Below, piece by piece: positions 15,385 through 22,663 of a DNA stretch of 50,658 bases. Made by a program: the position numbers and the translations under genes. Origin of the DNA: Hydrogenophaga sp. A37 (lineage in GTDB: Bacteria > Pseudomonadota > Gammaproteobacteria > Burkholderiales > Burkholderiaceae_C); the NCBI RefSeq assembly GCF_002001205.1, contig NZ_MUNZ01000112.1, positions 1 through 50,658 of the forward strand, written 5' to 3'. How positions within the stretch are numbered: the stretch's first letter is position 1; each line of letters opens with the position of its first letter. The notes under the pieces were generated by a model, which did not search any database, was not told the origin of the DNA, and saw only the letters and a list, made by a program, of their open reading frames with translations.

Positions 15385-16800
15385 TCAGCTCTTGTTCCAC
15401 ATCGCGATCTGCTGGCTGACGAAGGCGCTCAGGCTGTTGAGCTTGCCCACTGAGGCGTCCATGGCGTTGTACTGGGCCAGCAGGCGCTTCTCGGAACGCA
15501 GGGCCTTGTCGTTGACGCGCTCCTGCTCCAGGCTGTTGCGTTTGATCGAGGACTTGATGGCCTCGGTCTTGTTGGTCACCGTGCCATCGGCGTCGATCAG
15601 ACCCTCCGCAAAGCTCTTGATCTTCCACCCGAAGCCGACCGCCGTGGGGTCGCTGCCCGTGGTGGTGAACAGGGCCTTGAGGTTGTCCAGGTTGTCCAGC
15701 GCCGCGCCCATCTTGGTCGCGTCGATCTCCAGCTTGCCGCCGGTCTTCAGCTCGATGCCGACGTCGGACAGGCGGCTGTAGGGCGTGCTGCTGGACACCG
15801 AGCGCATCATGCCGCGCAGGGCGTTCTGCAGGCCCACCGTGGTGGAGTCGCCCTGCAGCGGGCCGGCGGTCTTGGTGGCCTCGTCGTAGCGGGTGGCGGT
15901 GGCCAGCGTGGTGTTGAGCGTGTTGTACGCATCGACAAATGCCTTGACGTTGGCGCTGATGGCATCGTTGTCGTTGCTGACGTTGATCTCGACCGGCGCC
16001 GTGGTCTCCTGGCTGAGCTGCATCGTCATGCCGGTGAGGGTGTCGGCGAGCGTGTTGCTGGCCGAGCTGATGCTCACGTTGTTGATCGTGGCCAGGGCGT
16101 TTTCGGCGCTCTGCGAGCGCGCCATGCCGTTGGCGTTGCCCACGCTGAAGGCCAGGCGCGAGAGGCCGCTGGCGTCGGTGTCCTGGCCGTCGTCGTCAGC
16201 GACCGAGATGCGAAAGGCGTTTTCTTCACCGGTCGCTTTGGACCGCATCAGCAGGCGCTCGCCCGAGGCGTCCTTGAGCACCGTGGCGCTCACGCCCGCG
16301 TCGGACTCGTTGATCTTGGCCGCGATCTCGGCCAGCGAGTCTTCGTCCGCGTCGATGTCGATCGTGACCGGCGTGCCACCGCCGGCGGTGAAGCTGCTGC
16401 CGGCCCATTGGCCGAGCTCGATGGTCATGCTGCCGGTGCCCATGGCGGAGCCGGTGGTCACGGCGGTGGAGGCGGTGGACTGGGCTTTGGCCAGGTTCTG
16501 CACCTCCATGGTGATCGACGTGGCGGGCGCGCCGGCCTTGACGGTCACGCCGATGGCCAAGGGGTTGGACGAGGTGGCCTTGACGGCGTCCCAGCCGGTG
16601 TTCTTGGACAGCTTGGCCGCCGCATCGCCCAGCGCAGCCACCTGCGACTTGATGGTGCCCATGGTCGAGAGTTTGGTCTGGAAGGACGTGGCCAGCGATT
16701 TGAGCTGGGTCAGAGGCGCCTTCTCCAGCGCGACGAGCTGAGAGACGATGCTCTGGATGTCCAGGCCGCTGGCGATGCCTGGTGAAGAGATGGTGGCCAT
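15385..16800 (-). CDS. fliD: Filament cap protein FliD
   Basis: 471 residues, normal length. The N-terminus has ISSPGIASGLDIQSIVSQLV and the D0/D1 helix after it. The middle has Ig-like strands with NLAKAQSTASTAVTTGSAMG. The C-terminal part includes ISANVKAFVDAYNTLNTTLA, FTTTGSDPTAVGFGWKIKSF and the coiled-coil ending VSQQIAMWNKS. FliD forms the cap under which flagellin is added. It is transcribed on the minus strand after fliC. Confidence 0.95.
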   Translation of the reverse strand: MATISSPGIASGLDIQSIVSQLVALEKAPLTQLKSLATSFQTKLSTMGTIKSQVAALGDAAAKLSKNTGWDAVKATSSNPLAIGVTVKAGAPATSITMEVQNLAKAQSTASTAVTTGSAMGTGSMTIELGQWAGSSFTAGGGTPVTIDIDADEDSLAEIAAKINESDAGVSATVLKDASGERLLMRSKATGEENAFRISVADDDGQDTDASGLSRLAFSVGNANGMARSQSAENALATINNVSISSASNTLADTLTGMTMQLSQETTAPVEINVSNDNDAISANVKAFVDAYNTLNTTLATATRYDEATKTAGPLQGDSTTVGLQNALRGMMRSVSSSTPYSRLSDVGIELKTGGKLEIDATKMGAALDNLDNLKALFTTTGSDPTAVGFGWKIKSFAEGLIDADGTVTNKTEAIKSSIKRNSLEQERVNDKALRSEKRLLAQYNAMDASVGKLNSLSAFVSQQIAMWNKS

Positions 16801-16826
16801 GGGGGCTCCTTGTCATCCGCGACGGG

Positions 16827-16865
16827 ATGTACCCATCACACGCGGGCTGCATGCGATGGGTACAT
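16827..16865. repeat. 11-bp perfect inverted repeat upstream of fliD
   Basis: ATGTACCCATC (16827-16837) and GATGGGTACAT (16855-16865) with a 17-base loop. It begins 26 bp from the fliD start, in the fliC-fliD gap. It could be an operator or an RNA hairpin in the fliD leader; no protein can be named. Confidence 0.5.
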
Positions 16866-16880
16866 GCCTCGAAAGACAAC

Positions 16881-16909
16881 GCGGCGGGGCACCGGGGTGC
16901 CACCGCCGC
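16881..16909 (-). terminator. Hairpin terminator after fliC
   Basis: A 13-bp stem with one bulged base: GCGGCGG plus GGCACC (16881-16893), a 2-base loop, then GGTGCC, one bulged A and CCGCCGC (to 16909). On the minus strand it is followed by GTTGTCTTT, a weak U-tract. It lies about 45 bp after the fliC stop and would separate abundant flagellin mRNA from fliD. Confidence 0.6.
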
Positions 16910-16954
16910 CGGCCCGCCACACCCGAGAGAGGTGTGACGAATCGGTGTTGTGAA

Positions 16955-17779
16955 TCAACGCAGCAGGGACAGCACGCCCTGGGGCAGCTGGTTGGCCTGG
17001 GCGATCATCGCGGTGCCGGCCTGTTGCAGGATCTGACCACGCGACAGGTTCGAGGTTTCCACCGCGAAGTCCGCGTCCATGATCCGGCCTCGGGAAGCAG
17101 CCAGGTTCTCGGACGACACCTGCAGGTTGGAGATCACCGAGTCGAAGCGGTTCTGCTTGGCGCCGAAGGAAGCACGTGCGGTGGTCACTTCGTCGATGGC
17201 GGCGTCCAGGTCGTCCATGGCGGCCAGCGCGTTGGTGCGGGTTTCCACACCGCCGGCCACCACGGCCGTGATGCCCGAACCGGCGGTCAGGTTGGTCGTG
17301 TTGATGGCGATCTGGTCGGTGGTCACGTTGTCGGCGCCGACCTGGAAGGTCAGACCGGCAGAGGTGTTCAGCAGGTTTGTGCCGTTGAACTTGGTGCCTT
17401 CCAGCACGCGGGTCACTTCCAGTGCCAGTTCCTGGTACTCGGCGTCGAGGTTGGCGCGGTCGGCATCGGAGTTGGAACCGTTGGCCGACTGCACGGCCAG
17501 TTCGCGCATGCGCTGCAGCGAGTCACCCACCTTGCCCAGCGCGCCTTCAGCGGTCTGCGCCAGGGAGATGCCGTCGTTGGCGTTGCGGATCGCCACGTTC
17601 ATGCCCTTGACCTGGGCGCCCATGCGTTCGGCGATGGCCAGGCCGGCGGCGTCGTCCTTGGCGCTGTTCACACGCAGACCCGAAGACAGGCGCTGCATGG
17701 AGGTGGACAGGGATCCGGCCGAGTTGGCCAGGTTGCGTTGTGCATTCAGGGACTGCACATTGGTGTTGATGGTGCTCAT
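16955..17779 (-). CDS. fliC: Flagellin FliC
   Basis: 274 residues, a short flagellin consisting almost only of the conserved D0/D1 domains. The N-terminus has [40 protein letters not shown] and [20 protein letters not shown]. The centre is short ([20 protein letters not shown], with a small insert up to about 180). The C-terminus has [20 protein letters not shown] and ends in [12 protein letters not shown] strong AGGAGT ribosome site precedes the ATG, and a sigma-28 promoter is visible upstream. It is the only flagellin in the window. The central region, where O-glycans usually attach, is minimal. Confidence 0.97.
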   Translation of the reverse strand: MSTINTNVQSLNAQRNLANSAGSLSTSMQRLSSGLRVNSAKDDAAGLAIAERMGAQVKGMNVAIRNANDGISLAQTAEGALGKVGDSLQRMRELAVQSANGSNSDADRANLDAEYQELALEVTRVLEGTKFNGTNLLNTSAGLTFQVGADNVTTDQIAINTTNLTAGSGITAVVAGGVETRTNALAAMDDLDAAIDEVTTARASFGAKQNRFDSVISNLQVSSENLAASRGRIMDADFAVETSNLSRGQILQQAGTAMIAQANQLPQGVLSLLR

Positions 17780-17833
17780 GGTTAACTCCTAAAAAATTGA
17801 ACAAAGTAATCCGGCATTCCTGCCAATCTCAAC

Positions 17834-17851
17834 GCCAGCCTTGCGGCTGGC
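17834..17851 (-). promoter_or_regulatory. GNRA-loop hairpin in the fliC leader
   Basis: On the transcribed strand GCCAGCC, loop GCAA, GGCTGGC: a perfect 7-bp stem closed by a GNRA tetraloop. It lies about 55 bp upstream of the fliC start, inside the roughly 175-nt leader implied by the promoter. It could stabilise the mRNA or tune translation. Confidence 0.5.
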
Positions 17852-17960
17852 CGCCATGACCGGGTGCTGATGGCGTGCCGGTTGGGCCCTGGGACCGCTT
17901 GACCGTCTCGCCGCTTTGCTTTGCCGGACGACGAACCTTTTTAGAAGTTCGTTGAGTTCA

Positions 17961-17987
17961 ATTTCGGTGGTCCCGCCATATTCTTTA
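17961..17987 (-). promoter_or_regulatory. Sigma-28 (FliA) promoter of fliC
   Basis: Minus strand: TAAAG with TAAA at 17987-17984, a 15-base spacer, then ACCGAAAT (17968-17961). This fits the FliA consensus TAAA-N15-GCCGATAA with the core CCGA intact. The predicted transcription start is near 17954, giving an unusually long leader of about 175 nt. Confidence 0.75.
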
Positions 17988-18301
17988 GCCCTGCTACACA
18001 TTGAAATGTCTTAAATAGCGTGGGATGGGCGTCCCAGTTCTCGCCTTAGTCGGCGCGGCGTGGGAAACCTTGAGGGCGGGGTCGACAGGTCTTTGAGGCG
18101 GGACACGCCCACACGGGCAGGACCCGAATGAATACCAACGATGTAAGAAGAAACCTGACAAGGCAGGGGTGCGCGCCTGACAGGCCAAACAGCCATTCGC
18201 CGATTCAAGAAATTTTTACGGTCGACACAATTACTCACATCAGGTCAACGGATGTAAGCACCCCGCCAACATCAATGACCCGGAACCGCAAGGAGCACCC
18301 C
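17988..18301. other. Intergenic region between the fliC promoter and flhD
   Basis: No gene is supported in this stretch. It should hold the flhDC promoter region, but I see no convincing -35/-10 pair. A direct repeat, CCTGACAAGG (18154-18163) and CCTGACAGGC (18176-18185), and an AT-rich stretch at 18206-18240 could be regulator or promoter sites. Confidence 0.5.
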
Positions 18302-18640
18302 ATGGACAGCGAACAACTTTTGGCCGAAATCCGCGAAGCCAATCTGACCTACCTGATGCTGGCTCAGAACCTGATTCGTCGGGACCGCGCTGAAGCCCTG
18401 TACCGCCTGGGTCTGACCGAAGAAGCTGCCGATCTGCTGGGCATGCTCACCACGGCCCAGTTGCTGAAGATCGCTTCGAGCAACATGCTGCTGTGCCGCT
18501 TCCGCGTGGACGACGACCTGGTGTGGAACCTGCTGACCAGCCACAACGTGAAGAAGGTGGACAACACCACCACCACGCAGCTGCACGCTTCGATCCTGAT
18601 GGCCGGCCGGTTCGCCGAGTCGATGTCGACGGCTCATTAA
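18302..18640 (+). CDS. flhD: Flagellar master regulator subunit FlhD
   Basis: 112 residues from ATG 18302, preceded by AAGGAG. FlhD forms the D4C2 complex with FlhC that activates class II flagellar promoters. The family pattern is clear: LLAEIREANLTYLMLAQNLI, RRDRAEALYRLGLTEEAADL and MLTTAQLLKIASSNMLLCRF. flhC follows, separated by one structured repeat. Use of FlhDC rather than FleQ is usual for Burkholderiales. Confidence 0.97.
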   Translation: MDSEQLLAEIREANLTYLMLAQNLIRRDRAEALYRLGLTEEAADLLGMLTTAQLLKIASSNMLLCRFRVDDDLVWNLLTSHNVKKVDNTTTTQLHASILMAGRFAESMSTAH

Positions 18641-18643
18641 GTA

Positions 18644-18717
18644 CCCCCCGCGCCGCCTGCGGCGTCACCCCCCAGGGGGCGGCGCTGGAGGCCCGGCGGA
18701 GCCGGTTCCTCGGCGCC
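18644..18717 (+). repeat. Intergenic structured element, copy G (3' of flhD)
   Basis: 74 nt starting 3 bases after the flhD stop: CCCCCC, hairpin CGCCGC-CT-GCGGCG, CCCCCCAGGGGGC, outer stem GGCGCTGGAGG with CCTCGGCGCC, inner hairpin CCGGC-GGA-GCCGG. It separates the two subunits of the master regulator on one transcript. Confidence 0.85.
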
Positions 18718-18755
18718 CCTGGTTTGCAGACATCCCTTTCCTCTGGAGTTACCCC

Positions 18756-19295
18756 ATGGCCACGCAAAAAAGCATCTTGAACGAATCGCGTGACATCGAG
18801 CGCGCTGTCGCTTTGATCCAGCTGGGTGCGCGCCTGCAGGTGCTGGAGTACGAAACCAGCCTGTCGTATGAGCGCCTGCTGCGCCTGTACAAAGAGGTGG
18901 CGGGCAAGAGCCCGTCCAAGGGCCAGTTGCCTTTCTCCACCGACTGGTTCCTGACCTGGCAGCCCAACATCCACGCCTCGCTGTTCCTGAACATCCACGA
19001 GTACCTGTCCAAGACCAGCGACCTCGAAGAGATCGACACGGTGATCAAGGCCTTCCGCCTCTACACCGAGCAGATGCAGGCCAGCGTGATCGAGCCCCTG
19101 CTCTCCGTGACCCGCGCCTGGCGCTTGGTGAAGTTCGTGGACAACGGCATGCTCACGTTGACCAAGTGCTCCTGCTGCGGCGGCAACTTCGTGACCGAGC
19201 CCTACGAAAACGCGAAGAACTTCGTGTGCGGCCTGTGCGAGCCACCGGCGCGTGCGGGCAAGGGCAATGCAAGCGGAGGCTTGAGGCTTCATTGA
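18756..19295 (+). CDS. flhC: Flagellar master regulator subunit FlhC
   Basis: 179 residues. The N-terminal part matches FlhC (SRDIERAVALIQLGARLQVL, YETSLSYERLLRLYKEVAGK, GQLPFSTDWFLTWQPNIHAS). The C-terminal zinc site has two CxxC-type pairs, in KCSCCGGNFV and FVCGLCEPP, as in enteric FlhC. It binds DNA together with FlhD. CTCTGGAG provides the ribosome site. The last 12 residues (AGKGNASGGLRLH) are less conserved. Confidence 0.97.
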   Translation: MATQKSILNESRDIERAVALIQLGARLQVLEYETSLSYERLLRLYKEVAGKSPSKGQLPFSTDWFLTWQPNIHASLFLNIHEYLSKTSDLEEIDTVIKAFRLYTEQMQASVIEPLLSVTRAWRLVKFVDNGMLTLTKCSCCGGNFVTEPYENAKNFVCGLCEPPARAGKGNASGGLRLH

Positions 19296-19296
19296 T

Positions 19297-19370
19297 CCCC
19301 CCGCGCCGCCTGCGGCGTCACCCCCCAGGGGGCGATGCGTGTGGCCCGGCGAAGCCGGTTCCACCGCATC
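19297..19370 (+). repeat. Intergenic structured element, copy H (3' of flhC)
   Basis: 74 nt starting 1 base after the flhC stop: CCCCCC, hairpin CGCCGC-CT-GCGGCG, CCCCCCAGGGGGC, outer stem GATGCGTGTGG with CCACCGCATC, inner hairpin CCGGC-GAA-GCCGG. A separate, conventional terminator follows 70 bp later, so the element is not needed as the operon terminator. Confidence 0.85.
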
Positions 19371-19440
19371 CTCGGCATGGGCACTTCGCTCCGGAAATGC
19401 GCTCTTGATCACAACCGGTTTTTCTTGTTGTCAAGCTTTG

Positions 19441-19467
19441 AAAAGGACCCCTCGGCGGGTCCTTTTT
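19441..19467 (+). terminator. Rho-independent terminator of flhDC
   Basis: AAAAGGACCC, loop CTCGGC, GGGTCCTTTTT: a strong stem directly followed by a run of T. It lies about 145 bp after flhC and closes the flhDC transcript before motA. Confidence 0.9.
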
Positions 19468-19482
19468 GCGTTGATGGGTGGC

Positions 19483-19510
19483 TTCGATCACACCTAGAGT
19501 AGACCGATAG
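19483..19510 (+). promoter_or_regulatory. Possible sigma-28 promoter of motA
   Basis: ACCGATAG (19503-19510) matches the FliA -10 element GCCGATAA in the core CCGATA. The -35 region 15 bases upstream (TTCGAT) is a poor match to TAAAG or TCAAG. It lies 65 bp before the motA start and after the flhDC terminator, where a class III promoter is expected. Confidence 0.45.
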
Positions 19511-19574
19511 AAAAGCCATCGGGCTTTGTCGGGTGCCATGTGGCACCGGCGCTCCGCTCTACGGGATATTCACC

Positions 19575-20435
19575 ATGTTCGTGATCATCGGTTTCGTCGT
19601 TTCCATGGCCTGCATCTTCGGGGTGTACATCGCCCACGGAGGCAACATCGGCGTGGTGCTGCACGCCTTGCCGTTTGAATTGATCACCATCCTGGGCGCT
19701 GCGATGGGCGCTTTCGTGATGAACAACCAGATGAAGGTGGTGAAGGCGTCGTTTGCGGGCCTGGCCGGTTGCTTCAAGGGCAGCAAATACACCAAGGCGC
19801 GCTACATGGAGCTGCTGGCGCTGCAGTTCGACATCCTGCAAAAAGCCCGCAAGGAAGGCCTGATGGCCATCGAGCAGGATGTGGAGAACCCCGACCAATC
19901 GCCCCTGTTCAAGAAATACCCGACCGTGGGCAGCGATCACCACGTGACCGAGTTCATCACCGACTACCTGCGCATGATGGTCTCGGGCAACCTGAACGCG
20001 CACGAGATCGAATCGCTGATGGACGCCGAGATCGAGACCCACCATCAGGAGGCACATGCTCCGGTGGCCGCCATCGGGCGTCTGGCTGGAGGCCTGCCCG
20101 CTTTCGGCATCATTGCCGCCGTACTCGGTGTGGTGAACACCATGGGTTCGGTGGGCCAGCCGCCCGCGGTGCTCGGCGGCATGATCGGTTCGGCCCTGGT
20201 CGGCACCTTCCTCGGCATCTTGCTGGCCTATGGCGTGGTCGAACCCATGGGCGGTCTCATGGAGCAGAAGATGGAAGAGAGCGGCAAAGAATTCCTGTGC
20301 ATCAAGACCACGCTGCTCGCCTCCATGCAAGGCTACGCCCCCAGCACCGCCATCGAGTTCGGCCGCAAGGTGCTGTTCTCCGACGTGCGCCCCAGCTTCT
20401 CGGAACTGGAAGGCCATGTGAAAGGGAAGAAGTGA
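19575..20435 (+). CDS. motA: Flagellar stator protein MotA
   Basis: 286 residues from ATG 19575. MotA is the four-helix stator subunit that conducts protons with MotB and pushes on FliG. Helices 1-2 are FVIIGFVVSMACIFGVYIAH and LPFELITILGAAMGAFVMNN. The cytoplasmic loop has charged GKIYTKARYM-type residues (GSKYTKARYMELLALQFDIL), and helices 3-4 follow with the conserved Pro region PAFGIIAAVLGVVNTMGSVG. motB overlaps its stop (TGATG). Confidence 0.97.
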   Translation: MFVIIGFVVSMACIFGVYIAHGGNIGVVLHALPFELITILGAAMGAFVMNNQMKVVKASFAGLAGCFKGSKYTKARYMELLALQFDILQKARKEGLMAIEQDVENPDQSPLFKKYPTVGSDHHVTEFITDYLRMMVSGNLNAHEIESLMDAEIETHHQEAHAPVAAIGRLAGGLPAFGIIAAVLGVVNTMGSVGQPPAVLGGMIGSALVGTFLGILLAYGVVEPMGGLMEQKMEESGKEFLCIKTTLLASMQGYAPSTAIEFGRKVLFSDVRPSFSELEGHVKGKK

Positions 20436-21508
20436 TGGCTGATGGAAAGAAGCTCCAACCGATCATCATCAAGCGCATCAAGAAGGGCGGCCACTCGGCG
20501 CACGGGGGGGCCTGGAAAATCGCCTACGCCGACTTCGTGACGGCCATGATGGCGTTCTTCCTGTTGATGTGGTTGCTGGGTTCCACCGCCAAGGGCGAGC
20601 TCGACGGCATCGCGAGCTACTTCAACGCGCCGTTCAAGGTGGCCTTGATGGGCGGCAATGGCTCGGGCAACAGCGACAGCGTCCTGCCCGGCGGCGGGCG
20701 CGACCTGAGCAAGTCGGCGGGCCAGGTGGACGGCGGTGAAGCCAAGCGCGCCGAAAAGTCCGCGGGCGCGCAGATGGCCCGCGCCGAGCTCGCCCGCCAG
20801 GAGGCGAAGCGCATCGACGCCCTGCAGAAAAAAATCAACGAGGTGATCGCCAACAACCCCGCGTTGCAAGAGTTCGGCTCGCAGATCCGCATGGAGCAGA
20901 CCGGCGACGGCCTGCAGATCCAGATCGTCGATGACCAGAACCGCCCCATGTTCGATGTGGGCAGCGCGCTGGTGAAACCCTATATGCGCGACATCCTGCG
21001 CGAGATCGGGGCGGCCATCGGCACGGTGGAGAACCGCATCACGCTCTCGGGCCACACCGACGCCACACCCTATGGCAGCGGTGACCGGGGCTACAGCAAC
21101 TGGGAGCTGTCGTCGGACCGAGCCAACGCGTCGCGCCGCGAACTCGTGCTGGGTGGCCTGCCAGACGAGAAGCTCGCGCGCGTCGAGGGCCTGGCGTCGA
21201 GCCGCCTGCTCGACTCACAGGCGCCGAGCGCTGCGCAGAACCGCCGCATCAGCATCCTGGTGATGACGCGCGAGGCCGAGGAGCGCATGGCCCCCAAAGG
21301 CGACGGATCAACCGTGTCCCACAGCGATGCCGCGGCGCCCAAGGGCGAACCGTTGGCGTCAACGCCAGCACCGTCGCCCGCCGAGGCGCCGGCCGCGGCC
21401 ACGGCGCCCCTGCCCACACGCCCCTTGCCGCTGGGTTTGCCTGACCTTCAGAAACTCGCCGAAGTGCCGAAACCCCGTGAAGAGGTCGGTGTTTCAAAAC
21501 CCCGTTGA
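20435..21508 (+). CDS. motB: Flagellar stator protein MotB
   Basis: 357 residues starting inside the motA stop (TGATG). The single membrane helix [20 protein letters not shown] carries the proton-binding Asp 33, with a plug segment after it. The C-terminal OmpA-like domain (about 170-280) binds peptidoglycan: [40 protein letters not shown] and [14 protein letters not shown]. An extra Pro/Ala-rich tail (about 280-357) is longer than in enteric MotB. Confidence 0.96.
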   Translation: MADGKKLQPIIIKRIKKGGHSAHGGAWKIAYADFVTAMMAFFLLMWLLGSTAKGELDGIASYFNAPFKVALMGGNGSGNSDSVLPGGGRDLSKSAGQVDGGEAKRAEKSAGAQMARAELARQEAKRIDALQKKINEVIANNPALQEFGSQIRMEQTGDGLQIQIVDDQNRPMFDVGSALVKPYMRDILREIGAAIGTVENRITLSGHTDATPYGSGDRGYSNWELSSDRANASRRELVLGGLPDEKLARVEGLASSRLLDSQAPSAAQNRRISILVMTREAEERMAPKGDGSTVSHSDAAAPKGEPLASTPAPSPAEAPAAATAPLPTRPLPLGLPDLQKLAEVPKPREEVGVSKPR

Positions 21509-21540
21509 CCGTCCATCGTTTCCTGCCTGGAGACCCCACC

Positions 21541-21927
21541 ATGTCCACCCCGATGAAATTCCTGATCGTTGACGACTTCTCCACCATGCGCCGCATCGTG
21601 CGTAACCTGCTCAAGGAAATCGGGCACAGCGATGCCGACGAGGCCGAAGACGGCGTGGTCGCGCTCAACAAGCTGCGCAACGGCACCTTCAACTTCGTCG
21701 TCAGCGACATCAACATGCCCAACATGAACGGGTTCCAGTTGCTGTCCGAGATCAAGAAGGACGAGTCGCTCAAGCACCTGCCGGTGCTCATGGTCACGGC
21801 CGAGGCCCGCAAGGAAGACATCGTGATGGCGGCGCAGAACGGCGCAGCCGGCTACATCGTCAAGCCCTTCACCAAGGCCACGTTGGAAGACAAGCTGACC
21901 AACATCTTCAAGAAGCTGGGCCTTTGA
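21541..21927 (+). CDS. cheY: Chemotaxis response regulator CheY
   Basis: 128 residues, a single receiver domain. The acid pocket is in [20 protein letters not shown], the phospho-acceptor Asp in [14 protein letters not shown], the Thr switch in [14 protein letters not shown], and the Lys in [16 protein letters not shown]. Phospho-CheY binds the FliM N-terminus and reverses the motor. The gene lies between motB and cheZ. No cheA, cheW or receptor gene is present in the window, so the kinase is encoded elsewhere. Confidence 0.97.
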   Translation: MSTPMKFLIVDDFSTMRRIVRNLLKEIGHSDADEAEDGVVALNKLRNGTFNFVVSDINMPNMNGFQLLSEIKKDESLKHLPVLMVTAEARKEDIVMAAQNGAAGYIVKPFTKATLEDKLTNIFKKLGL

Positions 21928-21946
21928 GCCGTACAGGGAGCACCAC

Positions 21947-22567
21947 ATGACACCGAGCGCCACCGACAGCCCAGGCAGCCCACAAATATTCCAGCAACTG
22001 GGCACCATCACGCGCCAACTGCACGACGCGCTCAAGGAGCTGGGTTACACCGACAAACTCAAGGGTTCGGTGGACCAGTTGCCTGACGCGCAGAGCCGCC
22101 TCTCGTACATCGCGCGCCTGACGGGCGAGGCCGCCGACAAGGTGCTCAACCACGTCGAACTCGCCAAGACCGAGCAGTCGCTCATCGCCGAGCGCGGGCG
22201 CCAGCTGGCCGCCACCATCGGCGCGGTGCCCGGCCTGGCCAAGGCCATGCCCGAGTTGCTGCAGTGGTCGCAGGACGTGATCGACAACAGTGAACAGAGC
22301 GACGCCCGCCTGACCGAGATCATGATGGCGCAGGACTTCCACGATCTCACCGGCCAGGTGATCGCGCGTGTGGTGCAGCTCGCCGGCACCATCGAAGAAC
22401 AGTTGCTCGGCCTGCTGCTGCAGTCCGCCCCCACCGGCCAGCCCGGCCAAGACCGCGCCTACTCGATGACACCTCTGGAGGGACCGGTGGTCGCTCCCGA
22501 AGGCCGCGCCGATGTGGTGAGCGACCAGGCGGGTGTGGATGATTTGCTGGCGAGCCTGGGCTTCTAG
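21947..22567 (+). CDS. cheZ: CheY-phosphate phosphatase CheZ
   Basis: 206 residues, mostly long helices. The catalytic segment is MMAQDFHDLTGQVIARVVQL, with Gln 137 and Asp 133 corresponding to the E. coli catalytic Gln and Asp. The C-terminal CheY-binding helix VDDLLASLGF is intact after an unstructured linker. It is 19 bp downstream of cheY and probably co-transcribed. Confidence 0.96.
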   Translation: MTPSATDSPGSPQIFQQLGTITRQLHDALKELGYTDKLKGSVDQLPDAQSRLSYIARLTGEAADKVLNHVELAKTEQSLIAERGRQLAATIGAVPGLAKAMPELLQWSQDVIDNSEQSDARLTEIMMAQDFHDLTGQVIARVVQLAGTIEEQLLGLLLQSAPTGQPGQDRAYSMTPLEGPVVAPEGRADVVSDQAGVDDLLASLGF

Positions 22568-22663
22568 CGCTCGCTTCGGCGGGGCCCGGCTTCAGCACCC
22601 GGGCACACGACGAAGCCACGCAGGATCAACGCCCGGTATGGCCATGCAGAAGGGGTGTTTTTG

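Noticed and set aside
16925..16955. CCGATT-like sequence as a sigma-28 promoter of fliD
   Set aside because: The -10 core is incomplete and no TAAA or TCAAG lies 15 bases upstream of it on the minus strand.
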